Positions 43,107 to 52,213 of a stretch of DNA of 64,000 bases are shown one piece after another. This DNA is from BM003 sp963699835 (lineage in GTDB: Bacteria > Pseudomonadota > Gammaproteobacteria > Steroidobacterales > BM003), in contig CAVOVJ010000009.1 in assembly GCA_963699835.1 (NCBI GenBank), forward strand, positions 124,001 through 188,000. The letters are read 5' to 3'. Position 1 is the stretch's first letter; each line of letters starts with the position of its first letter. The notes beneath the pieces are model-generated. The model was not told the DNA's origin, ran no database searches, and saw nothing but the letters and a program-made list of their open reading frames with translations. The translations under genes and the position numbers were made by a program.

Positions 43107-44313
43107 TCATGCGCCTTTCGCCGCATGACCGGTTTTTGTTGTGGCCGTACGCTTGCCAATGTCGTGGCCGAGCGCGTCCACCGCAGTGCCTACCACCTGT
43201 CTTACGGTAATGTCTTTCTGCGCGTTGACGATAATTGGCACGCCGAGCCGATCGGCTTCCGACAACAGGTGGCTCTGCAGCCCCCAGATCGCATCGAAGC
43301 TTTCCAGGTAGCGTGTGGCACGACGCATTGGCACGGCGCCGCTGCGGCCACGGATACGGCGTTTGAGTTCCTTGCGATCCAGCACACCGAGCATGACCAT
43401 AGCGAAAGTGATCGAGCCGTCCCTCGGTATCAGCTCGAGCAGCCCGGGGTGGACATGAACACCCTCGAGAATCAGCGAGACCCGCTCGCGGATCGCTCTC
43501 GCGATCACCGCCTCGCAAGCCAGTGATAGCAATTGCGCCTGCGAGTAGTAGCCTTCGGTTAACAGGTGCTCGGGATCCTGGTGGCCGGGCGCCGTGGACG
43601 GCAGCGCTTTCCAGGCATTGAAACTCGACTGGTGCAGTACCGGTAGCAGGCGCTCCGGCATCATTACCCGCATCACTTCGCGCAGCATATCGGTGGACAC
43701 GCTACGGACGATCTCAAGACGGTTGGCGACTTCCGATGTGACGGTGCTCTTGCCGCTGCCCGCGGTGCCACCGACCATCAGAATGACAGGCCTGCCGCTG
43801 CGGGAATAGTCGACCCAGATATCGTAACGCCGTGCAATCTCGACGCTTGCGGTCTTTTTCAGCAGGCTTATGACAAGCTCGCGCAAGCTATCGGAGTCGA
43901 TATTGGACACATGCTGGCGCAGCAACTGCTGGTAAATTGCCGCAGTGCTGACGCTGGCCTGATCGCTGTCGAGACCACAGGTTTGCAGAGTCCTGCGCAG
44001 ATAGTGAGCGTGAAAACGGCTTTTCCTCGCCCGACCCGTCGCGGACCGTGATTGACTCGGCGCCGCCTTCTTCTTCGAGGTAGCGTTTCGCGACGTCCGC
44101 ACCGCTGCTGCGTTTGAGCCTTTTCGCGACGATCTGGCGCAACGATCCGCGATCGATTGTGTCCTTTTCCGACAGATCCTGGCGCACACTCGTCGCGAAT
44201 TCGTAGGCCTCGGCAAATCCGAGACCGACACCCTGAAGCGAGCTGGTCAGAATCCCGCGCAGGAAAGGGGTCGGGTTGGTGCCGTCTTTGTCGGTGACAA
44301 GAAGTTTCGCCAC
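43107..44313 (-). CDS. 2-phosphoglycerate-kinase-like P-loop kinase (one frameshift as given)
   Basis: A kinase of about 402 residues. The N-terminal ATP-cone-like part (VAKLLVTDKDG, then FLRGILTSSLQGVGLGFAEA) is in one frame. After a single extra base near 44007 the protein resumes as HYLRRTLQTCGLD in the next frame. The catalytic part has Walker A GGTAGSGKST, VSTDMLREVMR and LILEGVHVHPG, as in archaeal 2-phosphoglycerate kinases that begin cyclic 2,3-diphosphoglycerate synthesis and in bacterial relatives. The start is a GTG at 44313. It is head-to-head with a polyphosphate kinase 2 gene, 138 bp apart. Confidence 0.8.
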
Positions 44314-44451
44314 TGGATGAGTCCTTTGCCCCGAGAGTGGTTGAGTGTCGCGCCGGCGGGCAATCCGATGCTGCTTGTATGGTATCTTGGACTGCTCGGG
44401 TAGGACACTCAAGTATTCAGATGAGCGGAACAAGAAAGGGGGCATGGGGGC

Positions 44452-45963
44452 ATGTTTCAGGTTGCTGAACTCGGCAGAAAAACAAGCAAGCGCGAGTACA
44501 AGGAACGCTCGGAAAGTCTGCGCCAGGAGCTCCTCTATCTGCAGCGGCGGCTGCAGGAGGACGGCAATTTTCAGGTAATCGTCGATTTCGCGGGCGTTGA
44601 CGGGGCGGGTAAGGGCGCGTCGATCCAGAAACTTGCCTCGTGGATGGATCCGCGCTACCTGATCGCGCATGCGTGGGGACCCGCATCCGACGAAGAGCGT
44701 GAACGCCCGGAGTTCTGGCGTTTCTGGATGCAATTGCCGCCACGCGCGCGAATTGGCCTGTTTGCCCGCGGGCGCTACTCGCGGCCATTCCTGCAGCGGG
44801 CCTATGGCAAAATCAGCGAATCGGAATTTGACGCCGAGCTCGACCGGGTGCTGGCCTTCGAGAATGACCTGGCCGAGGACGGCGCGCTGATCATCAAATT
44901 CTGGATGCATCTGAGCCGCGACGCACAGGAGCGGCGCCTTACCGCGCTGCAGAAAGATCCGCTGACCAGCTGGCAGGTCAAGGACATCGATTGGGAACAC
45001 TGGAGAATCTACGACCAGTTTGTCGCGGCCGCGGAGCGCACGATAACTCGCACCAGCACCGGCAAGGCGCCGTGGATCCTGGTCGAGGGCGAGGACGAGA
45101 ATTTTCGCAGCCTGGAGGTGGGGACAGCATTGGCGCGCTACCTGCGCGAGCACCTGATCGCCAATGGGGTGAAACTCGATGGCGACAGCGAGGCGCCGGC
45201 AGCATTCGAGCCCGAAAAAGATACCTTGCCGCCACGACCGGGAGGCCTCGTCACGGTGCTGAGCAAGCTCGATATGTCGAAGCGGCTGTCGAAGACCGAT
45301 TACAAGAAGAAAATGCGCAAATACCAGGGTGAGTTGCACCTGTTGCAGCGCAAGGCGTTAAAGAAAGGTTTGACGAGCATCATCGTGTTCGAAGGAATGG
45401 ATGCGGCGGGCAAGGGCGGTGCAATTCGCCGTACCGTGGCGCCGCTGGATCCGCGCATCTACCGGATCGTGCCGATTGCGGCTCCGACCGATGAGGAACG
45501 GGCGCAGCATTACCTGTGGCGGTTCTGGCGCCATATGTCGCGCGCCGGACACATTACGATCTATGACCGCAGCTGGTACGGGCGGGTTCTGGTCGAGCGA
45601 ATCGAGGATTTCGCCAACCGCGGCGAATGGCAGCGTGCCTATGCCGAAATCAATGATTTCGAACAACGGCTGGTGGATCATGGCATCGTTCTGACCAAGT
45701 TCTGGGTCCACATTACCCCCGAGGAACAGTTCGAGCGGTTTTCCGCGCGCGCGGTCAGTCCGCTCAAGCGCTGGAAACTGACCGACGAGGACTGGCGTAA
45801 CCGGGCGAAGTGGTATGAGTATGAGCAGGCGGCGCACGACATGATTGCCCGTACTGACACACTGCATGCACCGTGGGTGCTGGTCGAGGGCAATGACAAA
45901 CAGTATGCGCGGGCAAAGGTGATTAAGACGCTGTGTCAGCGATTGTCCGGCCGGTTCGAATAA
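44452..45963 (+). CDS. pap: Polyphosphate:AMP phosphotransferase (two-domain class II PPK2)
   Basis: A 503-residue enzyme with two PPK2 domains in tandem (about 1-235 and 270-500). It phosphorylates AMP to ADP with polyphosphate. The C-terminal domain has an intact Walker A GMDAAGKG (Lys321) and the lid YDRSWYGRVLVER. The N-terminal domain keeps Walker A GVDGAGKG (Lys54) but its lid is altered (FARGRYSRPFL), as known for class II enzymes, where the C-terminal half is catalytic. The gene is full-length and divergent from the 2-phosphoglycerate-kinase-like gene. Confidence 0.95.
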   Translation: MFQVAELGRKTSKREYKERSESLRQELLYLQRRLQEDGNFQVIVDFAGVDGAGKGASIQKLASWMDPRYLIAHAWGPASDEERERPEFWRFWMQLPPRARIGLFARGRYSRPFLQRAYGKISESEFDAELDRVLAFENDLAEDGALIIKFWMHLSRDAQERRLTALQKDPLTSWQVKDIDWEHWRIYDQFVAAAERTITRTSTGKAPWILVEGEDENFRSLEVGTALARYLREHLIANGVKLDGDSEAPAAFEPEKDTLPPRPGGLVTVLSKLDMSKRLSKTDYKKKMRKYQGELHLLQRKALKKGLTSIIVFEGMDAAGKGGAIRRTVAPLDPRIYRIVPIAAPTDEERAQHYLWRFWRHMSRAGHITIYDRSWYGRVLVERIEDFANRGEWQRAYAEINDFEQRLVDHGIVLTKFWVHITPEEQFERFSARAVSPLKRWKLTDEDWRNRAKWYEYEQAAHDMIARTDTLHAPWVLVEGNDKQYARAKVIKTLCQRLSGRFE

Positions 45964-46003
45964 GAACGCCGAAACCGCTCTGAGCCATGTGATGGAGATA
46001 GCG

Positions 46004-46498
46004 ATGCGAGCAAGACTCATACCCTTGACTCTGGTGCTGATCGGGTTTGCGCTGCAATCCGTGTCCGCGCAGGTCAGTGACTCATCCGAGACGCGGGCCC
46101 GCGTTACCAGCGAGATCACCCAGGGCGTCGCGCGCATGGAGGCGAGCCGGCAGGAAATCGTTGCGAAGAACCTCACGCTCAACGCCTCCGAGGCAGAGGC
46201 GTTCTGGCCGGTCTATCGCGAATACCGGTTCGATGTCGGTAAACTCCATGACCGCAATACGAAATTGCTGCTCGACTATGCCGGGGCTTTCGCCGCGATG
46301 GATGCCGCGGCGGCCGAGCCGCTGCTGAAGGAGTGGTTCTCGCTGCGCAAGGACGAACTCAAGGTCAAGGACAAGTATCGTTCGAGGCTGGAGAAAGTGA
46401 TGCCGGCTGACAAGGTGCTACGGTTCTTTCAGATAGACAACCGGCTCGACCTGGCAGCGAAAATGAAGCTGGCGGAGCAGGTGCCGCTGGTTAATTGA
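46004..46498 (+). CDS. Exported small helical protein of unknown function
   Basis: A 164-residue protein with a signal peptide (cleavage near SVSAQ, about residue 23), followed by a helical, charged body. The stretch LTLNASEAEAFWPVYREYRFDVGKL resembles exported proteins of unknown function related in style to Spy/CpxP chaperones, but no LTxxQ motif is present. The start at 46004 has GGAGA 6 bp upstream, while a GTG at 45989 is an alternative. It lies 40 bp after the PPK2 gene and may share its transcript. Confidence 0.7.
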   Translation: MRARLIPLTLVLIGFALQSVSAQVSDSSETRARVTSEITQGVARMEASRQEIVAKNLTLNASEAEAFWPVYREYRFDVGKLHDRNTKLLLDYAGAFAAMDAAAAEPLLKEWFSLRKDELKVKDKYRSRLEKVMPADKVLRFFQIDNRLDLAAKMKLAEQVPLVN

Positions 46499-46574
46499 GA
46501 GGCAGGCTTGGCTGCCGCGGGCGGCGCTGCGGGCAGTGCCCCGACCGAATATGCCGGACTTCGCGCAGTATGAT

Positions 46575-47507
46575 CTAGTTCTGCGGTTCGACCGCGCAGA
46601 AGAGGCCTTTCTCGCGATACTGCTTGCATACCTCGGTGGCAAAGGCTTGCGAATAAAAGCACCCGGCGACATAGGCGTAACCGCCTGCTTTTGGCACCAG
46701 CTCCGCATGCGGCAGCGAACTTTCGATCTGGTGTTTTTGCGCTTCCGACTGGGGGACGATCAGTACCTCGAATGATCGTACCCGGGCTGATTCCGCGCTC
46801 AGGTAGTCCTGCACGACCAGGGCGAGCTCGTCGAGGATCAGGTACTCCGCTTTGCTGATGTGCTTATCGGCTCGCGCCATGAAACGGACCAGATCGTAGG
46901 CTTTGCTGACCTGATGGCCAACCGGTTTCAACGCGAGATAATCGAGAAAAGCCTCCCGCACCTCGGCGACACTCGCGTTCTCCGCTTCCGGTTGCGAGGC
47001 AAGATCCTCGACGGAGACACCGAGCGGCCGCGCCACCGAGTTTAGAAAGGCGGTCTCGCGCTGATCGAGCTGTCTGTCCACGGTCGACACGAGTTGCAGG
47101 ATCCGCACAATCGCGCGCGCCTCACGTGGCTGCGCCAGGGCGTGGAGAAGGCTGGTGAGTTCTTTTTGCTCTGTTCTCAGTGCAAAACGCATCGCACTCC
47201 AGAAACCGCGAGATTCAGTGCTGCGTACCCACAGCCCGATTCCGACGAGGAAAAAAACCGCAAATACCAGCAGGCTGAGGAGGAATTTCCCGGCGGCGAC
47301 GTAATCCTGGTCGATCACCAGGAACTTGATCAGGAACGGAAGCGTGGTGAAAAGGCTGAGCAGTGCGGCGGCGACGGAAACGCTCTCGGCGACCTCCTTG
47401 ATGTGACGCCTGGCCCATAGCTTGTTGATTTTCAGGTAGGCAATGACGGCGGAGATTGCGAGGCCGAATATCGCCAGAGAGGTAATGACCTGGTCGAAAC
47501 CGCTCAT
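46575..47507 (-). CDS. Membrane protein with TerB-like and SPOR-like segments, unknown function
   Basis: A 310-residue protein. Three N-terminal helices are visible (about 5-25, 42-62, 72-92). The cytoplasmic part (about 105-215) is helical with acidic repeats resembling a TerB fold (LQLVSTVDRQLDQRETAFLN and FMARADKHISKAEYLILDEL). The C-terminal 70 residues alternate strands and helices with VLIVPQSEAQ and YVAGCFYSQAFATEVCKQY, similar to SPOR-type folds. Both domain guesses are from pattern only. Nothing nearby suggests a role. Confidence 0.65.
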   Translation of the reverse strand: MSGFDQVITSLAIFGLAISAVIAYLKINKLWARRHIKEVAESVSVAAALLSLFTTLPFLIKFLVIDQDYVAAGKFLLSLLVFAVFFLVGIGLWVRSTESRGFWSAMRFALRTEQKELTSLLHALAQPREARAIVRILQLVSTVDRQLDQRETAFLNSVARPLGVSVEDLASQPEAENASVAEVREAFLDYLALKPVGHQVSKAYDLVRFMARADKHISKAEYLILDELALVVQDYLSAESARVRSFEVLIVPQSEAQKHQIESSLPHAELVPKAGGYAYVAGCFYSQAFATEVCKQYREKGLFCAVEPQN

Positions 47508-47898
47508 CGCCGGGTGTGCGCAGCGCTTATGTAGCGGAATTTGCCGCCGCGGCTGGAACTACACGGAATCGGTGCCCGGTTGTCGCGCATTTGTCGTGGT
47601 CTTCGCGTGTGGGATTGGTGCGGCCGGCGCTGGTTTGCCCGGGTCCGCAATACGCAATGATACTGCATCGGGCCGCGCTCGCAGCGGAGTCTTGCAACGG
47701 CCATGGCGGATGCCGTCATGCCCGACGCCAGCGCAATCGGCTGTCGCGATACCCGGGTAGTCGCGGCGCTGGGAAATTGGCGGATACACGACTACATTGA
47801 ATGCTGCGGCGGCATTTTTGCGATTCGTGCGGCGATGAACGTATTCGCCTGTTCTCGGGCGCGGCGGCGCCGACCCTGGAACCAATGAGGATGGTCAG
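47508..47898. other. Gene-free region upstream of the alkylsulfatase
   Basis: About 391 bp separating two divergent genes. Short open frames lack family similarity, and no tRNA or hairpin with a T-run was found. It probably holds promoters for both genes. Confidence 0.35.
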
Positions 47899-49884
47899 AT
47901 GACAACCGGTAGATGTCTATCATTTGTATTCGCAATGCTTGCGACAATGACGACCGGCTTGCCGCGGGCAGCGCTCGCCGAGGTTGAGATGGCGAAGCCG
48001 GCCACCGCGGTGACCGAGGCGGCCAATGCCGCGATGGAGGCAGAGCTTCCATTCGCAAACAAGACCGACTTCGAACTGGCGCAGAAGAATCTGATTGCCA
48101 AACCGGACAGCGTCGTGATCAGGGACAGCACCGGGCGGGTTGTGTGGGATCTCGACGCCTACTCGTTTCTCACCGATGGTACGCCGCGCCCGGGCACGGT
48201 AAACCCGAGCCTGTGGCGCCAGGCACAATTGAACATGAACTACGGGCTGTTCGAGGTCGTCGATGGCATCTACCAGGTGCGCGGTTATGACCTCGCGAAT
48301 ATGACTTTCATCCGTGGCGACACCGGTTGGATCGTGATGGATCCACTGACCAATGTCGAAACCTCCGCGGCGGCGCTGGCCCTTGTCGAGGAACATCTGG
48401 GCAAGCGCCCGATCAAGGCCGTGATCTACAGCCACACTCATGCCGATCATTGGGGCGGTGTACGCGGCATCATCAGCGCTGACGATGCCCGCTCCGGGCG
48501 GGTTAAAGTCATTGCGCCCGAAGGCTTCATGCACTACGCGATTACTGAAAACGTAATGGCCGGCAACGCGATGACGCGGCGGGTGACTTATCAATACGGA
48601 TCGCTGCTGAAGAAAAGCGATACCGGTCAGATCGACGCGGCTATCGGCAAGAATGTCGGTACCGGCACGGTGTCGCTGATCGCTCCGACCGACGTCGTCG
48701 ACACGACTCCGACCAAGATCATCGTCGATGGCGTCACGATGATTTTCCAGAGTACGCCCGGTACCGAAGCACCCGCGGAGATGAATACTTATTTCCCCCA
48801 GTTCAGGGCTTTATGGATGGCCGAGAACTGCACGGCGACGATGCACAACGTCTATACGCTACGTGGCGCGGAGGTGCGCGATGCCGCCGCCTGGTCGAGG
48901 TACATCAACGAGTCAATCGAATTATTCGCATCCGAGTCGGACGTGGTATTCGCCAGTCACAACTGGCCGCGCTGGGGCAACGCCGAGGTGCTCGAGTACC
49001 TGACCAAGCAGCGCGATCTGTACGGTTATGTGCATGACCAGACTCTGCGTCTCGCCAACCACGGCTATACGATGGACGAGATAGCCGAGATGCTGGAGGT
49101 GCCGCCCGCTTTGTCGCACGAGTGGTACAACCGCGGTTACCACGGCTCATACAACCACAACATCAAGGCGGTTTATCAGAAATACCTCGGCTGGTTCGAT
49201 ATGAACCCGGCCAACCTGCACCCGCTGCCACCGGAGCAATCCGCGAAGAAATACGTCGAGTTCATGGGGGGGGCTGACGATGTCCTGAAAAAAGCCCGCG
49301 AGGCCTACGCCAGAGGTGAATACCGCTGGGTCGCCGAGGTCGTGAACCATGTCGTGTTTGCGGATCCCGGCAACATGGAGGCGCGTCACCTCCAGGCGGA
49401 CACACTTGAGCAGCTCGGCTACGCAGCCGAGAGCGCCGGCTGGCGCAATGTTTATCTGATGGCTGCGTTCGAGCTTCGTAACGGCGTCGTCGAGGGTATT
49501 GCAACCAGGACCGGAAACGCCGATACGATTGCCGGCATGTCGGTGGGCTCGATACTCGATTTTCTCGGCATCCGTCTGAACGGGCCAAAGGCGGCGGGCA
49601 AGACCCTGCATATCAACTTCACCTTCCCCGACATCGGCGAGGAGTATGCCGTTACTCTCGAGAATTCCCACCTGAGCTATGTGCAGGGACGGCAACATGC
49701 CGACGCGGATGCAGGTTTCACTATGCCGCGAAATACGCTGGACCAGATCATGTTGCAGCAGACGACGCTGGCCGCGGCGGCACAGGCGGGCGAGGTTCAG
49801 GTCGAGGGCAACCCGCAGAAGTTCGCGGAACTGATGGGTTTGATGGACACGTTCGAGTTCTGGTTCAACATCGTGACCCCTTGA
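47899..49884 (+). CDS. Alkyl/aryl-sulfatase, SdsA1/BDS1 metallo-beta-lactamase family
   Basis: A 661-residue exported enzyme hydrolysing alkyl sulfates such as dodecyl sulfate. The signal peptide ends near ALAEV (residue 28). The zinc motif is HTHADHWGG (His179, His181, Asp183, His184). MAENCTATMHNVYTLRGAEVRD and SHNWPRWGN are typical. A dimerisation domain and a C-terminal sterol-carrier-like domain (about 530-661) complete the family layout. The sulfate released could feed the nearby cysteine genes, but they are not in one operon. Confidence 0.94.
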   Translation: MTTGRCLSFVFAMLATMTTGLPRAALAEVEMAKPATAVTEAANAAMEAELPFANKTDFELAQKNLIAKPDSVVIRDSTGRVVWDLDAYSFLTDGTPRPGTVNPSLWRQAQLNMNYGLFEVVDGIYQVRGYDLANMTFIRGDTGWIVMDPLTNVETSAAALALVEEHLGKRPIKAVIYSHTHADHWGGVRGIISADDARSGRVKVIAPEGFMHYAITENVMAGNAMTRRVTYQYGSLLKKSDTGQIDAAIGKNVGTGTVSLIAPTDVVDTTPTKIIVDGVTMIFQSTPGTEAPAEMNTYFPQFRALWMAENCTATMHNVYTLRGAEVRDAAAWSRYINESIELFASESDVVFASHNWPRWGNAEVLEYLTKQRDLYGYVHDQTLRLANHGYTMDEIAEMLEVPPALSHEWYNRGYHGSYNHNIKAVYQKYLGWFDMNPANLHPLPPEQSAKKYVEFMGGADDVLKKAREAYARGEYRWVAEVVNHVVFADPGNMEARHLQADTLEQLGYAAESAGWRNVYLMAAFELRNGVVEGIATRTGNADTIAGMSVGSILDFLGIRLNGPKAAGKTLHINFTFPDIGEEYAVTLENSHLSYVQGRQHADADAGFTMPRNTLDQIMLQQTTLAAAAQAGEVQVEGNPQKFAELMGLMDTFEFWFNIVTP

Positions 49885-49951
49885 CTGAAATCTGCGGTGT
49901 CCGGGCCGTCAGCGCTGACGATCCGGATGCCGCATTCTTCGCAGTGCGTGT

Positions 49952-50233
49952 TCAGGATGCTTTTTCGGCGTTCTCGGCGCCCTTCTGTATTATTTCGGCG
50001 TACAACCCGCTGGCCTTGTCGACGATAGGCTGGAGATCCGGGTAACGGTGCAGGATGCCGGCGAGTTGCTTGCTGTCTTCGCGGACCTGCTGCAGATACT
50101 GCAGGTCATAGTCGTTGAGCATCTCGCCCTTGTCGACTTTCTTTTTCAGTTCGATCGCCCGTGGCAGGCGCTGGGTCTGAAACCGCTGCATCAGAGCCAC
50201 TACGACGCCGTCTGTGTGCCAGGATTCTGCCAT
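49952..50233 (-). CDS. Small helical hypothetical protein
   Basis: A 93-residue, Lys/Glu-rich helical protein (KKKVDKGEMLNDYDLQYL, then a C-terminal AEIIQKGAENAEKAS). The start at 50233 was chosen for the strong GGGAGG site 7 bp upstream. An in-frame ATG at 50311 would add 26 residues. It resembles small proteins of unknown function found in gammaproteobacteria. It lies 110 bp after the Kdo kinase gene on the same strand. Confidence 0.65.
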   Translation of the reverse strand: MAESWHTDGVVVALMQRFQTQRLPRAIELKKKVDKGEMLNDYDLQYLQQVREDSKQLAGILHRYPDLQPIVDKASGLYAEIIQKGAENAEKAS

Positions 50234-50343
50234 CTCGAACCTCCCGCCAGCGTGAAGAAACAACCATGAGTCCGCTAACAGACTCAGAATAACATCGTTT
50301 GGATCAGCCATCGGCGGACTCGAACTCGACGCCGGAATTGGCG

Positions 50344-51066
50344 CTATTTCCGGCCGCCCCGCTTGTAGCCCTCGAACAGGCTGTTCCAGCCATCGCTGCC
50401 GCGAGTGATGGAATGCTCGCGATCGAGTTTTGCCAGCGACCTCTGCAGACGCGACAGGTTGGCCATGCACCAGGGTCCCTGGCGCCGGATCCGGCCCTTG
50501 TCGAAATCCAAAAGGTGCACACCGCCGTCCTCGTCAAGCAGGATATTGTGGGCGTTGAGGTCCGGATGACAGGCGCCGGCGAGGTGGAAGCGCTTCAACG
50601 TACGGCCGATGATCGGCCATGGCATGTCGATCGCTGGGTCTTCGAGCAGTCGTTCGCTCAGTGTCCTTGCGCCGCGAATACGTGCGCTGATCAGGTCGGA
50701 GGTATAGGTACCGGCGCGGCGGCGATAGGCGGCGGCGACCGGTCGTGGCACAGGCAGGCCCTGGTCGTGCAGACGGGCGAGCATGCGCCACTCGCGAAAC
50801 GACCGGACGCGCGACTCCCCGGTCCAGAGATACCTGTCGTTGCTGAGACGAGCGGCCCAGCCACCGCGATAGTAGTGCTTGAGCACCCAGCGATGCTGGC
50901 CCTGGCGAATGAACAGGGCACGGCCGCGGCTCGGACCGTCGTTCGAGGATTCCGCGCCCTGTGACTGCCAGAAGTCAGGCTCGAACAGACCGGCGTGAGC
51001 ATGGAGGCCCAGCGATTCATCGTATAGGATGGCGCCGTCCGGGGTTGCCTCGCATTTTTCTCTCAT
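50344..51066 (-). CDS. kdkA: 3-deoxy-D-manno-octulosonic acid kinase
   Basis: A 240-residue kinase that phosphorylates Kdo of the lipopolysaccharide inner core. The start region TPDGAILYDE is followed by kinase-fold motifs: a catalytic loop CHPDLNAHNILL (His167, Asp169, Asn174) and a metal loop DFDKG (187-191). The length is typical of KdkA. It is divergent from the heptosyltransferase gene, with only 3 bp between the start codons. Confidence 0.93.
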   Translation of the reverse strand: MREKCEATPDGAILYDESLGLHAHAGLFEPDFWQSQGAESSNDGPSRGRALFIRQGQHRWVLKHYYRGGWAARLSNDRYLWTGESRVRSFREWRMLARLHDQGLPVPRPVAAAYRRRAGTYTSDLISARIRGARTLSERLLEDPAIDMPWPIIGRTLKRFHLAGACHPDLNAHNILLDEDGGVHLLDFDKGRIRRQGPWCMANLSRLQRSLAKLDREHSITRGSDGWNSLFEGYKRGGRK

Positions 51067-51069
51067 TTC

Positions 51070-52126
51070 ATGTCCATGTTGCTCGAGCCACCTCCGCGGT
51101 CACTCTGCCTGCTTCGACTGTCCGCCCTGGGCGATGTCTGCCACGCATTACCGGTAGTTCGCACGCTGCAACATGCATGGCCTGAGTCGGGTGTTACGTG
51201 GATCATCGGACGGACGGAAGCCGCCTTGATGGCGGGTCTCGACGGCGTGGAGTTTATCATCCTGGACAAGGCCGGCGGGATGGCCGCCTATCGCAAGGTC
51301 GCGCGGCAACTCGGCGGACGGCGTTTCGATGTTTTGCTTAACATGCATCCGTCTTTGCGCGCCAACCTTGTCAGCCTGCGGATCAGGTCGCCGCGCAAAC
51401 TCGGGTTTGATCGCGGCCGCGCTAAGGATCAGCAATGGCTTTTCACCAACAGCCGTATCCACGCCGTGTGAGCGGCAACACGTGATGGACAGTTTTTTCG
51501 AGTTTGCCGCGGCGCTGGGAGTCGAGGATCGGGTCGAGCGCTGGGATATCCCGATACCGGAAACGGCAAGGAAGTTTGCCAGACAGCATATCGACAGCGC
51601 CAGACGGACCGTGGTGCTCAGCCCTTGCGCCGCCGCGCGCTTCAGAAACTTCCGTAACTGGCCGGCGGAGCAGTTTGCGGCATTCGCGGCGCAGCTTGTG
51701 GCCACCTATGCGGTCGATGTGGTGCTGACCGGCGGGTCCAGCGACGAGGAGCGCCATGCAGGCGCGCTGATCGAGGCGTCCATCGGCGCTCGCTGCCGAA
51801 ATCTAATCGGGCGCACATCGCTGAAAGAACTACTGGCGCTGCTGCAGAATGCAGATTTGCTGGTCTGCCCGGATTCCGGCCCGGCACATATGGCGACAGC
51901 GGTTAATACGCCGGTGGTTGCGTTGTTCGCGACGACCGATCCGCGCCGGGCTGGGCCGTATCGGTCGCGTGAACTGGTGGTGGATCGATATGACGCCGCA
52001 TGCCGGCGCTTTCTGGGCAAAACGGCAGACGAAGTTCGCTTTGGCACCCGGGTACGTAATCCCGAGGCCATGAGCCTGATTACGGTCGACGCGGTAATGG
52101 AGAAAGTGGCCCGGGTGCTTGGCTGA
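51070..52126 (+). CDS. Lipopolysaccharide heptosyltransferase family protein (glycosyltransferase family 9; one frameshift as given)
   Basis: A GT9 glycosyltransferase of about 350 residues that adds heptose to the inner core. The N-terminal part has LCLLRLSALGDVCHALPV and VTWIIGRTEA. Near 51468 a single extra base breaks the frame after NSRIHAV, and the protein resumes with RQHVMDSFFEFAAALG. The C-terminal part has VLTGGSSDEE, NLIGRTSLKELLALL and the nucleotide-sugar motif CPDSGPAHMATA. A second ATG at 51076 is an alternative start. It pairs with KdkA for inner-core assembly. Confidence 0.88.
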
Positions 52127-52213
52127 ACTGTGGAAACCTCGGATTGCGGGCGTTGCTGCGGGCGCCTAGACTGGCGCCGGGTACGTCACTTCATTGCGAC
52201 AGGGACTTTGCAG

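Noticed and set aside
44452..45339. Extension of the kinase N-terminal frame far to the right on the minus strand
   Set aside because: It is antisense to PPK2; the conserved kinase N-terminus begins at the GTG at 44313.
49907..49920. Perfect 14-bp palindrome CGTCAGCGCTGACG between convergent genes
   Set aside because: Without a loop or T-run it is not a terminator, and one copy at this length can arise by chance; no regulator can be named.
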